From: Simplicispira suum
GTDB lineage: Bacteria; Pseudomonadota; Gammaproteobacteria; Burkholderiales; Burkholderiaceae_C
Direction: 5' to 3'
Assembly: GCF_003008595.1 (NCBI RefSeq)
Contig: NZ_CP027669.1
Span: 3,472,001 to 3,536,000, forward strand
Length of the DNA: 64,000 bases
Every line of letters starts with the position of its first letter. Positions within the stretch are counted from its first letter, which is position 1. Made by a program: the position numbers and the translations under genes. A model generated the notes under the pieces. The model saw only the letters and a list, made by a program, of their open reading frames with translations. It was not told the DNA's origin and searched no databases. Below, one piece after another: positions 30,320 through 41,353 of this stretch.

Positions 30320-31372
30320 ATGAACGACCTGGATTCCTTGGTTGAGACCGCCCGGCAAGCCTTCGCGGAAAGCGCAACGCCCGCTGATCTCGAAAATGCG
30401 AAAGCCCAGTTTCTGGGCAAATCCGGGCGCATGACCGAGCTTATGAAGGGCATGGCACAGCTCTCGCCCGATGAGAAGAAGTCGCGCGGCGCCGCCATCA
30501 ACCTGGCCAAGCAGGCCATCGAGGCTGCTTTGACTGCGCGGCGCCAGGGATTGGCCGAAATCGAGTTGCAGTTGCAATTGCAGGCTGAAGCGCTTGACGT
30601 GAGTCTGCCAGGACGCCAGCGAGGGCAGGGCGGCTTGCATCCCGTCTCCCTGACGCTGGAGCGTATCGAAGGCATCTTTGGCTCCATGGGCTTCGAGGTG
30701 GCAGACGGTCCGGAAATCGAAACCGACTGGTTCAACTTCACGGCCCTCAATACGCCCCAGGACCATCCGGCGCGCTCCATGCACGACACTTTCTACATAG
30801 AAGGCAATAACGAACAGGCTCCTCACCTGCTGCGCACGCATACCAGCCCGATGCAGATCCGGCATGCCATCGCGCATGTCAAGCGCCATCGCGCCGCATT
30901 GGACGCAGGCCAGACGATGCCGGAAATCCGGGTCATCGCCCCTGGTCGGACTTACCGGGTAGACAGTGATGCCACGCACTCGCCCATGTTTCACCAGTGC
31001 GAGGGGTTGTGGATTGGTGAGAACGTCAGCTTTAAAGACTTGAAGTACATCTTCACTGCGTTCTGCCGCACCTTTTTTGAGACCGAAGATCTGGTATTGC
31101 GTTTTCGACCCAGTTTTTTTCCGTTCACTGAGCCCAGCGCCGAAATCGACATTCAATTCCAGCAGGGGCCCTTGGCGGGCCGGTGGCTGGAAGTGGCGGG
31201 TTCCGGCCAGGTGCATCCCAACGTAGTGCGTAACATGGGTTTGGACTCTGAGCGCTTTATCGGCTTTGCCTTCGGCATGGGGTTTGATCGTTTGACCATG
31301 CTGCGCTATGGCGTCAACGATCTGCGCTTGTTTTTTGACGGTGATATCCGTTTTCTCTCGCAATTCCAATAA
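30320..31372 (+). CDS. pheS: Phenylalanyl-tRNA synthetase alpha subunit
   Basis: A 350-residue catalytic subunit. An N-terminal coiled coil (1-90) precedes the class II core, with motif 2 [15 protein letters not shown] and motif 3 [17 protein letters not shown]. It forms the alpha2-beta2 enzyme with PheT. A terminator lies just upstream, so pheS may have reduced or independent expression relative to rplT. pheT begins 71 bp downstream. Confidence 0.97.
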   Translation: MNDLDSLVETARQAFAESATPADLENAKAQFLGKSGRMTELMKGMAQLSPDEKKSRGAAINLAKQAIEAALTARRQGLAEIELQLQLQAEALDVSLPGRQRGQGGLHPVSLTLERIEGIFGSMGFEVADGPEIETDWFNFTALNTPQDHPARSMHDTFYIEGNNEQAPHLLRTHTSPMQIRHAIAHVKRHRAALDAGQTMPEIRVIAPGRTYRVDSDATHSPMFHQCEGLWIGENVSFKDLKYIFTAFCRTFFETEDLVLRFRPSFFPFTEPSAEIDIQFQQGPLAGRWLEVAGSGQVHPNVVRNMGLDSERFIGFAFGMGFDRLTMLRYGVNDLRLFFDGDIRFLSQFQ

Positions 31373-31443
31373 GGCACAGCGCCTGCCTTGTGCTCCGGTC
31401 GGTCTCCGGCGGGGCGAGCTTGTGACACACGAAGATTTTCCCT

Positions 31444-33891
31444 ATGCAATTTCCTGAATCCTGGCTGCGCGAATTCTGCAATCCGCCCTTGAGCACCTCC
31501 GAGTTGGCGGAGACCTTGACCATGGCCGGCCTGGAGGTCGAATCGATGGAGCCTGTTGCACCACCCTTTGGCGGGGTGGTGGTGGGGGAGATTCGTTCGG
31601 CCGCGCAGCACCCCGACGCAGACCGGCTGCGCGTGTGCCAGGTGGATGTGGGCCAGGCTGAGCTGCTGAACATCGTTTGCGGAGCGCCCAATGCCCGCGT
31701 TGGCATCAAGGTGCCGTGTGCCTTGGTCGGGGCGCAGTTGCCGCCGGGGGAGGACGGAAAGCCATTCGCCATTCGGGTGGGCAAGCTGCGCGGGGTGGAA
31801 AGCCACGGCATGCTGTGCTCGGCCAAGGAACTCAAGCTCTCGGACGACCACGGCGGCCTCCTCGAACTGCCGGCCAACACGACTGTGGGTGCCGACATCC
31901 GCAGCGTACTGACGCTCGACGATACCCTGTTTACGCTCAAGCTCACGCCCAATCTGGCGCATTGCCTCAGCGTGTACGGTGTGGCGCGTGAACTGGCCGC
32001 GCTAACTGGCGCAGAACTTAAAACACCTGTGTTTCCGCCCGTTGCGGCGCGGATCGGCGACACTCTGCCGGTAAACATCAGCGCGCCGGACTTGTGTGGA
32101 CGGTTTTCCGGCCGCATTGTGCGCGGCGTGAATCCACGTGCCAGCACGCCGCCATGGATGGTCGAGCGGTTGGCGCGCTGCGGTCAGCGCAGCGTTTCAC
32201 CGCTCGTTGACATTTCGAATTACGTGATGTTTGAGCTCGGCCGACCCTCGCACATCTTTGATCTGGACAAGATTCACGGCGGGCTCGACATTCGCTGGGC
32301 GCGTGCGGGCGAATCGCTGACACTCCTCAATGGCAGCACCGTGACGCTGGATGCGGACGTGGGCGTGATTGCGGACGACATGCAGGTGGAGTCCTTGGCC
32401 GGCATCATGGGCGGTGAGGCCACGGCAGTATCAGACGCGACGAAAAATATCTACATTGAGGCTGCATTCTGGTGGCCGCAGGCAGTCGCAGGGCGCTCGC
32501 GCCGTTTGCGGTTTTCAACCGAAGCCGGCCATCGCTTCGAGCGCGGGGTGGACCCGGAGCAGACGGTTGAGCACATCGAACGCATTACCCAATTGGTTCT
32601 CGATATCTGCGGCACCCCTGACTCGGTTTGTGGTCCCTTGGATGATCAACAGGTGCGCATGCCTGAGCGCGCTGCGGTGCGCTTGCGCGTCGCGCGCGCC
32701 TCAAAGGTGATTGGCATGTCCGTCTCTCAGGCGCAATGCGTGCAGGTACTTGAACGTCTGGGCCTGGAGGTCGCACAAGGCGAGGGGGAGCTTACAGTTC
32801 GTCCCCCCGCCTACCGTTTCGATCTGGCGCATGAGGAAGATCTGATCGAGGAAGTGGCGCGCATCGTCGGTTACGGCCGTTTGCCCGATACGCCGCCGCT
32901 TGCTCCGGTGACGCCCTTGCTGCGGCCTGAGCGCAAGCGCAGCCCGTTTGTGCTTAGGCGCCAACTTGCGGCGCTGGGCTACCAGGAGACGATCAACTTC
33001 AGCTTTGTCGATGCTGCCTGGGAGCGTGAGCTATCTGGCGCCACCGATCCGATTCGTCTGGTGAACCCGATTGCAAGCCAAATGGGGGTCATGCGCTCGT
33101 CTCTATTGGGCTCTTTGCTACAAGTTTTGAAATTTAATGCCGATCGACGTGCCGAGCGGGTGCGCGTTTTTGAGTTGGGCCGCGTCTTTTTTCGCGATGA
33201 CTCGGTGGCCGATTCCGACACGACCGTGGCGGGCTTTCGCCAACCGCAGCGCCTGGCGGGTCTGGCGTTTGGCCCTGCCGAGCGCGTTCAATGGGGTGCT
33301 GCAGCACGCAGCGCGGACTTTTTCGATGCCAAAGGCGACGTTGAAGCGCTGCTCGCGCCGCGCAAGCCGGTATTTCAGGTGTCTGACCATCCCGCCATGC
33401 ATCCGGGGCGTTGCGCACGGGTGGTACTGGACGGCTGCGCGATAGGCTTTGTCGGCGAATTGCATCCCAAGTGGCGACAATCCTGGGGTTTGGCCCAGGC
33501 GCCGGTGCTCTTCGAGCTTGAGCTGGATGCCGTTCTAAGCAAGACCCTGCCTGCTTTCAACCCCGTGGCGCGCCATCAGTCCGTGGAGCGCGATATCGCC
33601 GTGGTGGTCGGCGAGGCCGTGACGCATGGCCAGTTGATGGAATCGATCGCTTCTGCAGTGGACGCGGCATTGCTGCGCGACGCGGTATTGTTTGATGTAT
33701 ATCGTCCCAAAGCGCCAAAGGGTGGGGAACTGCCTGCAGCAGGTGCTTCGCTCCTGCAAGGTGAAAAAAGCATGGCGATTCGTTTGGTGCTCGGTGGTGA
33801 CAGCACGCTCACCGAGGCACAAATTGACACGGCTGTGGCGGCCGTTGTCGAGCAATTGGCTCTGCGCCACGGCGCGCGCTTGCGGGTTTAG
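31444..33891 (+). CDS. pheT: Phenylalanyl-tRNA synthetase beta subunit
   Basis: An 815-residue protein, slightly longer than the 795 of E. coli. It has an N-terminal tRNA-binding domain ([20 protein letters not shown]), the B3/B4 editing module with [18 protein letters not shown], the B5 domain, and a C-terminal anticodon-binding fold ([20 protein letters not shown]). It works with PheS in Phe-tRNA charging and mischarged-tRNA editing. ihfA starts 11 bp downstream, the normal operon order. Confidence 0.97.
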   Translation: MQFPESWLREFCNPPLSTSELAETLTMAGLEVESMEPVAPPFGGVVVGEIRSAAQHPDADRLRVCQVDVGQAELLNIVCGAPNARVGIKVPCALVGAQLPPGEDGKPFAIRVGKLRGVESHGMLCSAKELKLSDDHGGLLELPANTTVGADIRSVLTLDDTLFTLKLTPNLAHCLSVYGVARELAALTGAELKTPVFPPVAARIGDTLPVNISAPDLCGRFSGRIVRGVNPRASTPPWMVERLARCGQRSVSPLVDISNYVMFELGRPSHIFDLDKIHGGLDIRWARAGESLTLLNGSTVTLDADVGVIADDMQVESLAGIMGGEATAVSDATKNIYIEAAFWWPQAVAGRSRRLRFSTEAGHRFERGVDPEQTVEHIERITQLVLDICGTPDSVCGPLDDQQVRMPERAAVRLRVARASKVIGMSVSQAQCVQVLERLGLEVAQGEGELTVRPPAYRFDLAHEEDLIEEVARIVGYGRLPDTPPLAPVTPLLRPERKRSPFVLRRQLAALGYQETINFSFVDAAWERELSGATDPIRLVNPIASQMGVMRSSLLGSLLQVLKFNADRRAERVRVFELGRVFFRDDSVADSDTTVAGFRQPQRLAGLAFGPAERVQWGAAARSADFFDAKGDVEALLAPRKPVFQVSDHPAMHPGRCARVVLDGCAIGFVGELHPKWRQSWGLAQAPVLFELELDAVLSKTLPAFNPVARHQSVERDIAVVVGEAVTHGQLMESIASAVDAALLRDAVLFDVYRPKAPKGGELPAAGASLLQGEKSMAIRLVLGGDSTLTEAQIDTAVAAVVEQLALRHGARLRV

Positions 33892-33901
33892 GAGACGAAC
33901 A

Positions 33902-34222
33902 ATGCATCGCGTGGAATTTACTGTCGAGAGCCTGGAGACTCCCGCTTTGACCAAGGCACAGCTTGCCGATCTACTGTTTGATCAGATCGGTCTGAACAAG
34001 CGGGAGTCCAAAGACATGGTCGATGCGTTTTTTGACCTCATTGCACGCAGCCTGGTCGACGGTGAAGACGTCAAGCTCTCGGGTTTTGGCAATTTCCAGA
34101 TTCGCACCAAGGCACCTCGCCCTGGCCGCAATCCGCGCACTGGCGAGGCCATACCGATTGGCGAACGCCGTGTCGTGACATTTCACGCAAGCAGCAAGCT
34201 CAAAGAGCAGATCCAGGGCTGA
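33902..34222 (+). CDS. ihfA: Integration host factor alpha subunit
   Basis: A 106-residue nucleoid protein from the ATG at 33902, after [32 protein letters not shown] is the DNA-inserting beta arm with its intercalating Pro, and [18 protein letters not shown] is typical. It bends DNA as a heterodimer with IhfB. The N-terminus has a few more residues than E. coli. Position after pheT is conserved in proteobacteria. Confidence 0.96.
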   Translation: MHRVEFTVESLETPALTKAQLADLLFDQIGLNKRESKDMVDAFFDLIARSLVDGEDVKLSGFGNFQIRTKAPRPGRNPRTGEAIPIGERRVVTFHASSKLKEQIQG

Positions 34223-34334
34223 AGCATTGCACTGTCGAATTGGTGCGTTTTGTAACATCTGATGGCACAAAACACCTGTCTGCTGTAGTCTTAAAGGTTT
34301 ACTGCCTTTTCGCGCGCTACAGCGCGTTGTTGCC

Positions 34335-34724
34335 ATGGGCCTTGTGCTTCCCTCCATACCGGCTAAACGCTATTTCACCATTGGGGAAGTGGCGGACTTG
34401 TGTGCTGTCAAGCCACATGTACTGCGCTATTGGGAGCAGGAATTCACGCAGCTTCGTCCCATCAAGCGCCGTGGCAATCGCCGCTATTACCAACACCACG
34501 AAGTTCTGATGATCCGCCGCATCCGTGACCTGCTCTACGACCAGGGTTTTACGATCAGCGGCGCACGCAATCAGCTGCAGGAAATTGCGCCAATCGGCGT
34601 CAATACACGCGAAGATGCCGCAGACCTCGACGACGCAAACGGGCCCGTTGTCGAGCTCCCGGACATGGAAGCGGTGCGCCGCGAATTGTTTGAAATACGC
34701 GGTTTGCTTCTGGCTGCGGTGTGA
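34335..34724 (+). CDS. MerR-family transcriptional regulator
   Basis: A 129-residue regulator. The N-terminal winged helix-turn-helix RYFTIGEVADLCAVKPHVLRYWE is followed by a second HTH arm (RRYYQHHEVLMIRRIRDLLY) and a short dimerisation region. No metal-binding cysteines are present in the C-terminus, so it is not a metal sensor. A MerR gene directly after ihfA is conserved across Beta- and Gammaproteobacteria; its regulon is, to my knowledge, not well defined. Confidence 0.9.
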   Translation: MGLVLPSIPAKRYFTIGEVADLCAVKPHVLRYWEQEFTQLRPIKRRGNRRYYQHHEVLMIRRIRDLLYDQGFTISGARNQLQEIAPIGVNTREDAADLDDANGPVVELPDMEAVRRELFEIRGLLLAAV

Positions 34725-34749
34725 TTTGGACCTATAATCTAAGGCTTGT

Positions 34750-34826
34750 CGGCGTGTGGCGCAGCCTGGTAGCGCACTTGCATGGGGTGCAAGGGGTCGA
34801 AGGTTCGAATCCTTTCACGCCGACCA
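34750..34826 (+). tRNA. tRNA-Pro (anticodon GGG)
   Basis: A 77-nt cloverleaf: acceptor CGGCGTG pairs with CACGCCG, the D arm holds GGCGCAGCCTGGTAGCGC, and the anticodon stem CTTGC/GCAAG closes the loop ATGGGGT with GGG. The T arm is AAGGTTCGAATCCTT. CCA is encoded at the 3' end. It follows the ihfA-merR pair. Confidence 0.95.
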
Positions 34827-34843
34827 TTTATTCGATCAGAGAC

Positions 34844-34877
34844 ACGGGTTACAACAGCGATGTTGTAGCCCGTTTTC
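34844..34877 (+). terminator. Terminator after tRNA-Pro
   Basis: ACGGGTTACAAC and GTTGTAGCCCGT form a 12-bp stem with one G-T pair and loop AGCGAT, followed by four T. It ends the tRNA-Pro transcript and the thrS-merR operon. Confidence 0.85.
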
Positions 34878-34931
34878 TATTTCTGCCGCCCTGGTTGCGC
34901 CGACAGGTGGCGGGGTACGAGGAGTTCGCCC

Positions 34932-37619
34932 ATGGACAAGCACTATCTTAGGACGCTTTTTTCTCCTGAGTCCATTGTTGTTTTTGCCGGCAACGAGGAG
35001 CGCGCTGGTAGCCAGACGGTTCAGGGACATGCCTTGCTCGAATCCATTCGCAAGCAGCGCTTCAGCGGAAAACTGACCTTCGTCGACATCGAGACCACAG
35101 GCACGCTGGCCGACCTGGCGCAGGCGCGAGCCGATCTGGCCATTATTGCGCTGCCCGCTTCGGATGTGGCAGCCGCCCTGGAACTGGCCGGTCGCATGGC
35201 CTGCCGTGCAGCGCTGGTGATCTCCAGCGGCATCGGGGCCGACGACGCCTCGGTGCTTGCCAAGATGGCCCAGCGTGAAGGCGTGTACCTGCTCGGCCCC
35301 AATTCGCTCGGGTTTCAGCGTCCGGCGTTGGGCCTCAATGCGAGCGTGGCCGGGCCGCTGGCGCGCCAGGGCTCCCTGGCGCTGGTTTCGCAATCTGGGG
35401 CGCTCACTGCGTCCATTCTGGACTGGGCCGACAACAACGCAGTGGGCTTTTCCTCGGTGATCTCGCTTGGGCCCAATACGGCGGTCGACATTGCACAAGT
35501 GCTGGACTATCTGGCCAGCGATCCGCAGACACACAGCATTGTTGTGTACCTTGAAGGCATCTCCAACGCGCGCAGTTTCATGAGCGCACTGCGCTCCGCT
35601 GCCAATGCCAAGCCGGTGGTGGTGCTCAAGTCCGGCAGAAAGCCGGCGGGCAATGCGGCAGCGCAGACGCACAGCGGCGCCATTGTGGGCAGCGACGATG
35701 TGTTCGATGCAGCGCTCGCGCGGGCCGGAGCGGTGCGCGTTCGTTCCTTCGTCGAATTGTTCTCTGCCGCCAAGTGCCTGGCCTCACGCTATCGCCCTGT
35801 AGGGCGGCGTCTGGCGGTGGTGACCAATGGCGGTGGGCCGGGCGTGTTGGCAGCCGACTGGATCAATGAAATTTTTCTCGATCTTGGTCGTTTGTCGCAG
35901 GAATCGGTGGCCACCCTGCAGCCGCAGCTACCGCCGCTGGCGTCCTTGATCGATCTGATTGATCTGTCAGAAGAAGCGGGTCCGGAACACTTTCGCATCG
36001 CCGTGGAAACGGCAAGCCGCGATCGTCAGGTCGATGGCGTTCTGGCCATCTACTCGCCAAAAGCCGGAATTGATGCGACGCAAGTGGCCCGTGCTCTGGC
36101 CGACGTGAAGCGCAAGATGAGCAAGCCGCTGCTCTCTTGCTGGATGGGCGACACCTCTGTGGTGCCAGCGCGCGCGGTCCTGCTCGAAGCGAGCATTCCC
36201 AGTTTTCGCACGCCTGAAGCGGCCGTGGGAGCCTTTGGAAATATCGCGTCGTTCTATCAAAACCAGCAGCTTTTGCTGCAAACCCCCCCGCCGCTCTCGA
36301 ACCTGGCAAAACCAGATATCGAGGGTGCCCGCCTGGTGATCGAGGGCGTGCTGGCCGAGCGGCGCAAGGTGCTGACCGAGATGGAGTCCAAGACGCTGCT
36401 GGCGGCGTTTCACATTCCCGTCACCAACACCATTCTGGCGCGCAGTCCCACCGAGGCCATGATGATTGCAACGCAGCTGGGGTTTCCAGTGGCGTTGAAA
36501 ATCGATTCGCCCGACGTCAGTCACAAATCCGACGTGCAGGGGGTGGCGCTCAACATCATGAGCGGGGCCAGCGCACGAGACACCTACACCGACATGGTGC
36601 AACGAGTGACGCAGCTCCTGCCGCAGGCGCGAATCAACGGCGTTACCGTCCAGAAGATGGCTCGTGCGAGGCGCGGGCGTGAAATCTGCATTGGTCTGGT
36701 CACCGACGATCCGTTTGGCCCGGTGATTACCTTTGGTGCCGGCGGCACCATGATCGAATTGATTGACGATCGGGCAATGGAGCTGCCGCCCTTGAACCTG
36801 TTTCTTGCACGCCGGCTGATCGAACGCGCCCGCGTGGCAGAAACACTTGACGCATGGCGCGGAGCCGGCGCGGTGGACCGCAATGCGCTGGAGCAGGTAT
36901 TGCTGCGGGTGTCAGAGATGGTCTGTGAGCTGCCGCAATTGCGCGAGATGGACATCAACCCCTTGATCGTTGATGAATGCGGTGTCGTGGCGGTGGACGC
37001 ACGCATCGTTGTTGAACATGCGCCCAGCCAAAGCTCGGGCGCAGCGCAGTACAGCCATCTGGCGATCCTGCCTTATCCGGCCCGGTTCCGTCAGGTCTGG
37101 CCGCTCAGCGGTGGGGGCGAATACACGGTGCGTCCGGTCCGCCCCGACGACGCCCAAATGCTGCAGGCTCTGGTGCAAAGCCTGTCGCCGCAAAGCCGCT
37201 ATTTCCGTTTCATCTCTTCCATGGCGCAACTTCCGCCGAGCATGCTTGCGCGGTTTACGCTGATTGACTACGACCGCGAGATGGCACTGGTGGCAATCCT
37301 GAAGGAGCGCACGCCTGGCGCAGACGGCGAGCCGGTGGAGTCCGAGCGCATCGTGGGCGTGTCGCGCTATATCACCAACCCCGATCGCAGCAGTTGCGAG
37401 TTTGCCTTGGTGGTTGCCGATGATTTCAGCGGACGGGGCCTGGGCTCGCGCTTGATGCTGAGCATCATGGAGGTCGCGCGCGAGCGTGGCCTCAGCGAGA
37501 TGGAGGGTCTCGTGCTGGCCAACAACCCCGGCATGCTCAAGCTGATGCGCAGCCTGGGCTTCAGCGTCAAGGCTTTCCCGGAAGACCCCGATTTCAAGCT
37601 CGTCACGCACGCGCTTTGA
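34932..37619 (+). CDS. Acetate-CoA ligase (ADP-forming) family/GNAT acetyltransferase fusion
   Basis: An 895-residue protein. It has an N-terminal CoA-binding Rossmann domain (1-130), then succinyl-CoA-ligase-like domains with LVSQSGALTASI and THSGAIVGSDDVFDAAL. An ATP-grasp domain (about 480-700) and a C-terminal GNAT acetyltransferase domain (about 735-895) with FSGRGLGSRLM follow. This order matches Pat/YfiQ-type protein lysine acetyltransferases. Their pseudo-ligase part often lacks the catalytic His; here a His is present in THSGA, so ligase activity should not be excluded. Likely role: control of acyl-CoA enzymes by acetylation. Confidence 0.85.
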   Translation: MDKHYLRTLFSPESIVVFAGNEERAGSQTVQGHALLESIRKQRFSGKLTFVDIETTGTLADLAQARADLAIIALPASDVAAALELAGRMACRAALVISSGIGADDASVLAKMAQREGVYLLGPNSLGFQRPALGLNASVAGPLARQGSLALVSQSGALTASILDWADNNAVGFSSVISLGPNTAVDIAQVLDYLASDPQTHSIVVYLEGISNARSFMSALRSAANAKPVVVLKSGRKPAGNAAAQTHSGAIVGSDDVFDAALARAGAVRVRSFVELFSAAKCLASRYRPVGRRLAVVTNGGGPGVLAADWINEIFLDLGRLSQESVATLQPQLPPLASLIDLIDLSEEAGPEHFRIAVETASRDRQVDGVLAIYSPKAGIDATQVARALADVKRKMSKPLLSCWMGDTSVVPARAVLLEASIPSFRTPEAAVGAFGNIASFYQNQQLLLQTPPPLSNLAKPDIEGARLVIEGVLAERRKVLTEMESKTLLAAFHIPVTNTILARSPTEAMMIATQLGFPVALKIDSPDVSHKSDVQGVALNIMSGASARDTYTDMVQRVTQLLPQARINGVTVQKMARARRGREICIGLVTDDPFGPVITFGAGGTMIELIDDRAMELPPLNLFLARRLIERARVAETLDAWRGAGAVDRNALEQVLLRVSEMVCELPQLREMDINPLIVDECGVVAVDARIVVEHAPSQSSGAAQYSHLAILPYPARFRQVWPLSGGGEYTVRPVRPDDAQMLQALVQSLSPQSRYFRFISSMAQLPPSMLARFTLIDYDREMALVAILKERTPGADGEPVESERIVGVSRYITNPDRSSCEFALVVADDFSGRGLGSRLMLSIMEVARERGLSEMEGLVLANNPGMLKLMRSLGFSVKAFPEDPDFKLVTHAL

Positions 37620-37633
37620 GCAGTCGGCGGTTT

Positions 37634-40600
37634 CTAGCCAATCGTCATCAAGCTGGCATTGCCGCCGGCAGCGGCGGTATTGACGCTCAGCGAGCGCTCT
37701 AGCAGCAGGCGATCCAGGGCGATGTCCGCCTCGCCGGGGACCAGGCCCTGCAAGCCGACGATGGCTCCCGGCCGCAGCGCCAGGGCCTCGCAGCTGGCTT
37801 GCAGCTGTGTTGCCAGTCCATGCTGTATCACTGCGTCGAGCATGGGGGCCTGCAGCACACCAGCGGCAGGGATCTCGATGCGCTGCTGGACCGTCGTAGG
37901 CAATTGCGCATGCAGGCGCGTCGCCATGTCTCCCTGCCAAAGCGCCTTGGAGCCTATTGCGAGTACTGCAGCCAGCTGGGAAAGCAAGTCGTCCTCGTTT
38001 GCTGCCAGGCAGCCAATGTTCGCGCGTGGCAGCACCGTGTACACATTGCGCTCGCCCGTTGGACCGGGCAAGGTTTGCGAGAGGCCAGCGGGCGACTGGG
38101 CTGCAAAACGGGTGCATCTTGCTGCCAAAGCACCGCGGCCCGTGTCCAAGGCCCATTTTTGTAGCGCTTGCAGCGCAGCGGTTGGTGCAGGTGCGATTTC
38201 TGGTTCGCTTTGCGTCAGCATGCTGCGCAAGTCGGTAAGCGCGTGCGCACTGAGGCGGCGCAGGTACAGCGGACCGCCTGCCTTGGGGCCGGTTCCCGAC
38301 AGCCCTTCGCCGCCAAACGGCTGTACGCCCACCACAGCGCCGACCATGTTGCGGTTCACGTAGGCATTGCCCGCGTGCGCACGTGCCAGCACCTGGGCAA
38401 TGGTTTCATCGATGCGTGTGTGCACGCCGAGCGTGAGACCGTAACCCGTGGCGTTGATGTCGTCGAGCAGCTTGGGCAGGCCAGTGCGTGCGTAGCGCAG
38501 TACATGCAGTACTGGGCCAAAGACTTCCCGCTCCAGCTGGTCCATGCTTTGGATTTCAATCAGCGTTGGGGCCACGAAGGTTCCTGGGCCGGCGAGTGCG
38601 GCGTCATGCGCTTGGAAGACCTCACATCCGCGCCCTTGCATGGCCTTGATGTGGCTCAGGATGCCAGCCTGGGCTTCGGCATCAATCACTGGCCCTACGT
38701 CGATGGCAAGGCGTGACGGATTGCCCAGATGCAACTCCTGCATGGCGCCGCGCAGCATGGGCAGGACGTGGGCCGCCGCATCTTCCTGGATGCACAGCAC
38801 GCGCAGTGCTGAGCAGCGCTGACCAGCGCTGTCAAAGGCTGAGGCCACGATGTCCACCACGGCCTGCTCCGCCAGCGCCGATGAATCCACGATCATGGCG
38901 TTCTGTCCACCGGTTTCCGCAATCAGTGTTACGGGTCGGCCCTGGACGTCAAGGCGGCCCGAGAGGCTGCGTTGAATCGCCCGCGCCACCTGCGTCGAAC
39001 CAGTGAAGATCACGCCCATCACACGTGCATCCGCCACCAGTGCAGCGCCCACCGTCTCTCCCTGTCCAGGAACAAGCTGCAGTGCTGCGCGGGGCACGCC
39101 AGCCTGCCACATCAATCGCACGGCGTAGGCTGCGATCAGTGGGGTTTGCTCTGCCGGTTTGGCAAGGACCTGGTTGCCAGCCGCCAGAGCGGCCGAAATC
39201 TGGCCCACAAAGATGGCGAGCGGAAAATTCCAGGGGCTGATGCACACCACGGTGCCCAGCGCAGGCGATGGTGTAGCTGTCAAGGTGGCGCTGGCCTGCT
39301 GCGCGTAATAGCGCAGAAAATCGATCGCCTCGCGCACTTCAGCAATGGCGTTGGCTGCGCTTTTGCCCGCTTCGCGAATCAGCAGCGCGATCAGGGAGGG
39401 CATCTGCTTTTGTAGCAAATCGGCAGCCCGAAGCAGGGCCTGGGCGCGCTCTACCGGCGCAGTTTCGGTCCAGGCCAAACCGTCGCTGCATGCCAGCGCC
39501 AGGGCATGTTCCACGTCTTGCAAGTCGGCTTCCTGGATTTCGCCCACCAGATCCGTGCTATCTGCTGGGTTGCGCACCGGGTGCATTGGATTTGGTGCCG
39601 CATCGCAAGCGAGCATCGGTCCTGCCTGCCAGCGCTGTTGGCGCGACGCCTCCAGAGCGCGCTCAATCTCCGCAAGCACCGGCTCGCTGGCAAGATCCAG
39701 GCCTGCCGAATTGCGCCGCACGTCGCCGTACAGCGCCAGTGGGTGCGCGATGCGCGGATGCGGCAGTGCCGCCGCACCTTCGATGGCTGTGGCTGCGTCC
39801 ACGACGTCTACCGGGTCACGGACCAGTTCGTCCAGCGCGATGCTTTCGTCGGCGATGCGGTTCACGAACGAGGTATTGGCGCCATTTTCAAGCAGTCGGC
39901 GCACCAGGTAGGCCAGCAGGGTTTCGTGTGTGCCTACGGGGGCATAGACGCGGCATGGGCGCCCCAGACCACCGTCTGCCACCGGGCGCACCACCTGTTC
40001 GTACAAGGGCTCTCCCATGCCGTGCAAACACTGGAACTCGTACTGGCCAGGATGGTACGTAGCCGGCTCGGCGATTTCGAAAATGGCCGCCAGTGTGTGT
40101 GCATTGTGCGTGGCGAACTGTGGGTACACCGCCTTGGGCGCTGCCAGAAGCTTGCGTGCGCAGGCAATGTAGGAGACGTCGGTGTGCGCTTTGCGCGTGT
40201 AGACCGGGAAGTCGCTCAGGCCATCCACCTGGGCGCGCTTGATTTCACTGTCCCAATAGGCACCTTTGACGAGGCGAACCATCAGGCGGCGCCCGCTTCG
40301 CTGCGCCAGCGCAATGACTTCGTCGATGACTGCGGGGCAGCGTTTCTGGTAGGCCTGAATGACAAAGCCCAGACCATTCCAGCCCGTCAGAGTCTCCTCG
40401 TGGCAGAGGCGTTCAAGCAGCTCCAAGGAGAGTTCCAGCCGTTCGGTCTCTTCCGCATCGATGTTCAGGCCAATGTCGTATTGGCGTGCCAGCTTGGCCA
40501 GTGATACCAGTGTGGGATACAGCTCAGAATGGACACGGGCGCTTTGCGCGCGTGCATAGCGTGGGTGCAGCGCGGAGAGTTTGATCGAAATACCCGGCCC

Positions 40601-41353
40601 CGCGTAGATGCCTCGGCCGTTCGATGCGTGGCCAATGGCGTGGATAGCCGCTTCGTAGGACTGCAGATAGCGTGCTGCATCGCGCTGCGTCAGCGCTGCT
40701 TCGCCCAGCATGTCGTAGGAGAAACGAAAACCTGCCGCTTCGCGCGCGCGCGCATTGGCGAGCGCCTGGGCAATGGTTTCGCCGGTGACAAACTGCTCAC
40801 CCATCATGCGCATGGCCATGTCCACGCTTTTGCGAATGAGCGGCTCGCCACCCTTGGCCGTCAGGCGCGTCAGCAGGGACGACAGCGACTTTTCGCTGTG
40901 CGTGGCGACCAGCTTGCCCGTCAGCAGCAAGCCCCAGGTGGCGGCGTTGACGAACAGCGAAGGGCTCTTGCCCAGGTGCGCTTCCCACTGGCCGTTGCCG
41001 ATCTTGTCGCGGATCAGTGCGTCGCGCGTTGCCTTGTCCGGAATGCGCAGCAGGGCTTCGGCAAGACACATCAAGGCCACGCCTTCTTGCGAGGACAGCG
41101 AGAACTCCTGCAGCAGGCTTTGCACCAGGCCGGCACGCCCAGCGCCGCTCTTTCGCTGTCGCAAGGAGCCCGCAAGTCGACGCGCGAGCGCATGTACGCG
41201 CTGCGCGGTGGCTGCATCGCTGCGCGCCAGGGCGAGCAGCGGGGCCAAGGCGGCGGGTTCGGGCGCGCGGCACAAGGTCTGTAGTGCGCTGCGTTCGAGC
41301 GCGCCGTGGAAGGCGCTGGGGGCAAAGGCAAGAGATTCGGGCGTGGTGGACAT
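37634..41353 (-). CDS. putA: Bifunctional proline dehydrogenase/P5C dehydrogenase
   Basis: A 1239-residue enzyme that oxidises proline to glutamate. The FAD-dependent barrel (about 190-480) has YAGPGISIKLSALHPRY and RLVKGAYWDSEIKRAQ. The aldehyde dehydrogenase part (about 560-1010) has AETGGQNAMIVDSSAL with the catalytic Glu and SAGQRCSALRVLC with the catalytic Cys. The C-terminal ~200 residues form the extra domain of long PutA proteins. There is no N-terminal ribbon-helix-helix DNA-binding domain, so this PutA cannot repress its own gene; the divergent Lrp-type regulator probably does the job. Confidence 0.96.
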   Translation of the reverse strand: MSTTPESLAFAPSAFHGALERSALQTLCRAPEPAALAPLLALARSDAATAQRVHALARRLAGSLRQRKSGAGRAGLVQSLLQEFSLSSQEGVALMCLAEALLRIPDKATRDALIRDKIGNGQWEAHLGKSPSLFVNAATWGLLLTGKLVATHSEKSLSSLLTRLTAKGGEPLIRKSVDMAMRMMGEQFVTGETIAQALANARAREAAGFRFSYDMLGEAALTQRDAARYLQSYEAAIHAIGHASNGRGIYAGPGISIKLSALHPRYARAQSARVHSELYPTLVSLAKLARQYDIGLNIDAEETERLELSLELLERLCHEETLTGWNGLGFVIQAYQKRCPAVIDEVIALAQRSGRRLMVRLVKGAYWDSEIKRAQVDGLSDFPVYTRKAHTDVSYIACARKLLAAPKAVYPQFATHNAHTLAAIFEIAEPATYHPGQYEFQCLHGMGEPLYEQVVRPVADGGLGRPCRVYAPVGTHETLLAYLVRRLLENGANTSFVNRIADESIALDELVRDPVDVVDAATAIEGAAALPHPRIAHPLALYGDVRRNSAGLDLASEPVLAEIERALEASRQQRWQAGPMLACDAAPNPMHPVRNPADSTDLVGEIQEADLQDVEHALALACSDGLAWTETAPVERAQALLRAADLLQKQMPSLIALLIREAGKSAANAIAEVREAIDFLRYYAQQASATLTATPSPALGTVVCISPWNFPLAIFVGQISAALAAGNQVLAKPAEQTPLIAAYAVRLMWQAGVPRAALQLVPGQGETVGAALVADARVMGVIFTGSTQVARAIQRSLSGRLDVQGRPVTLIAETGGQNAMIVDSSALAEQAVVDIVASAFDSAGQRCSALRVLCIQEDAAAHVLPMLRGAMQELHLGNPSRLAIDVGPVIDAEAQAGILSHIKAMQGRGCEVFQAHDAALAGPGTFVAPTLIEIQSMDQLEREVFGPVLHVLRYARTGLPKLLDDINATGYGLTLGVHTRIDETIAQVLARAHAGNAYVNRNMVGAVVGVQPFGGEGLSGTGPKAGGPLYLRRLSAHALTDLRSMLTQSEPEIAPAPTAALQALQKWALDTGRGALAARCTRFAAQSPAGLSQTLPGPTGERNVYTVLPRANIGCLAANEDDLLSQLAAVLAIGSKALWQGDMATRLHAQLPTTVQQRIEIPAAGVLQAPMLDAVIQHGLATQLQASCEALALRPGAIVGLQGLVPGEADIALDRLLLERSLSVNTAAAGGNASLMTIG

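Noticed and set aside
29720..31369. Long open frame on the minus strand opposite rplT and pheS
   Set aside because: It is an antisense shadow of codon bias in highly conserved plus-strand genes, with no ribosome binding site and no recognisable motif.
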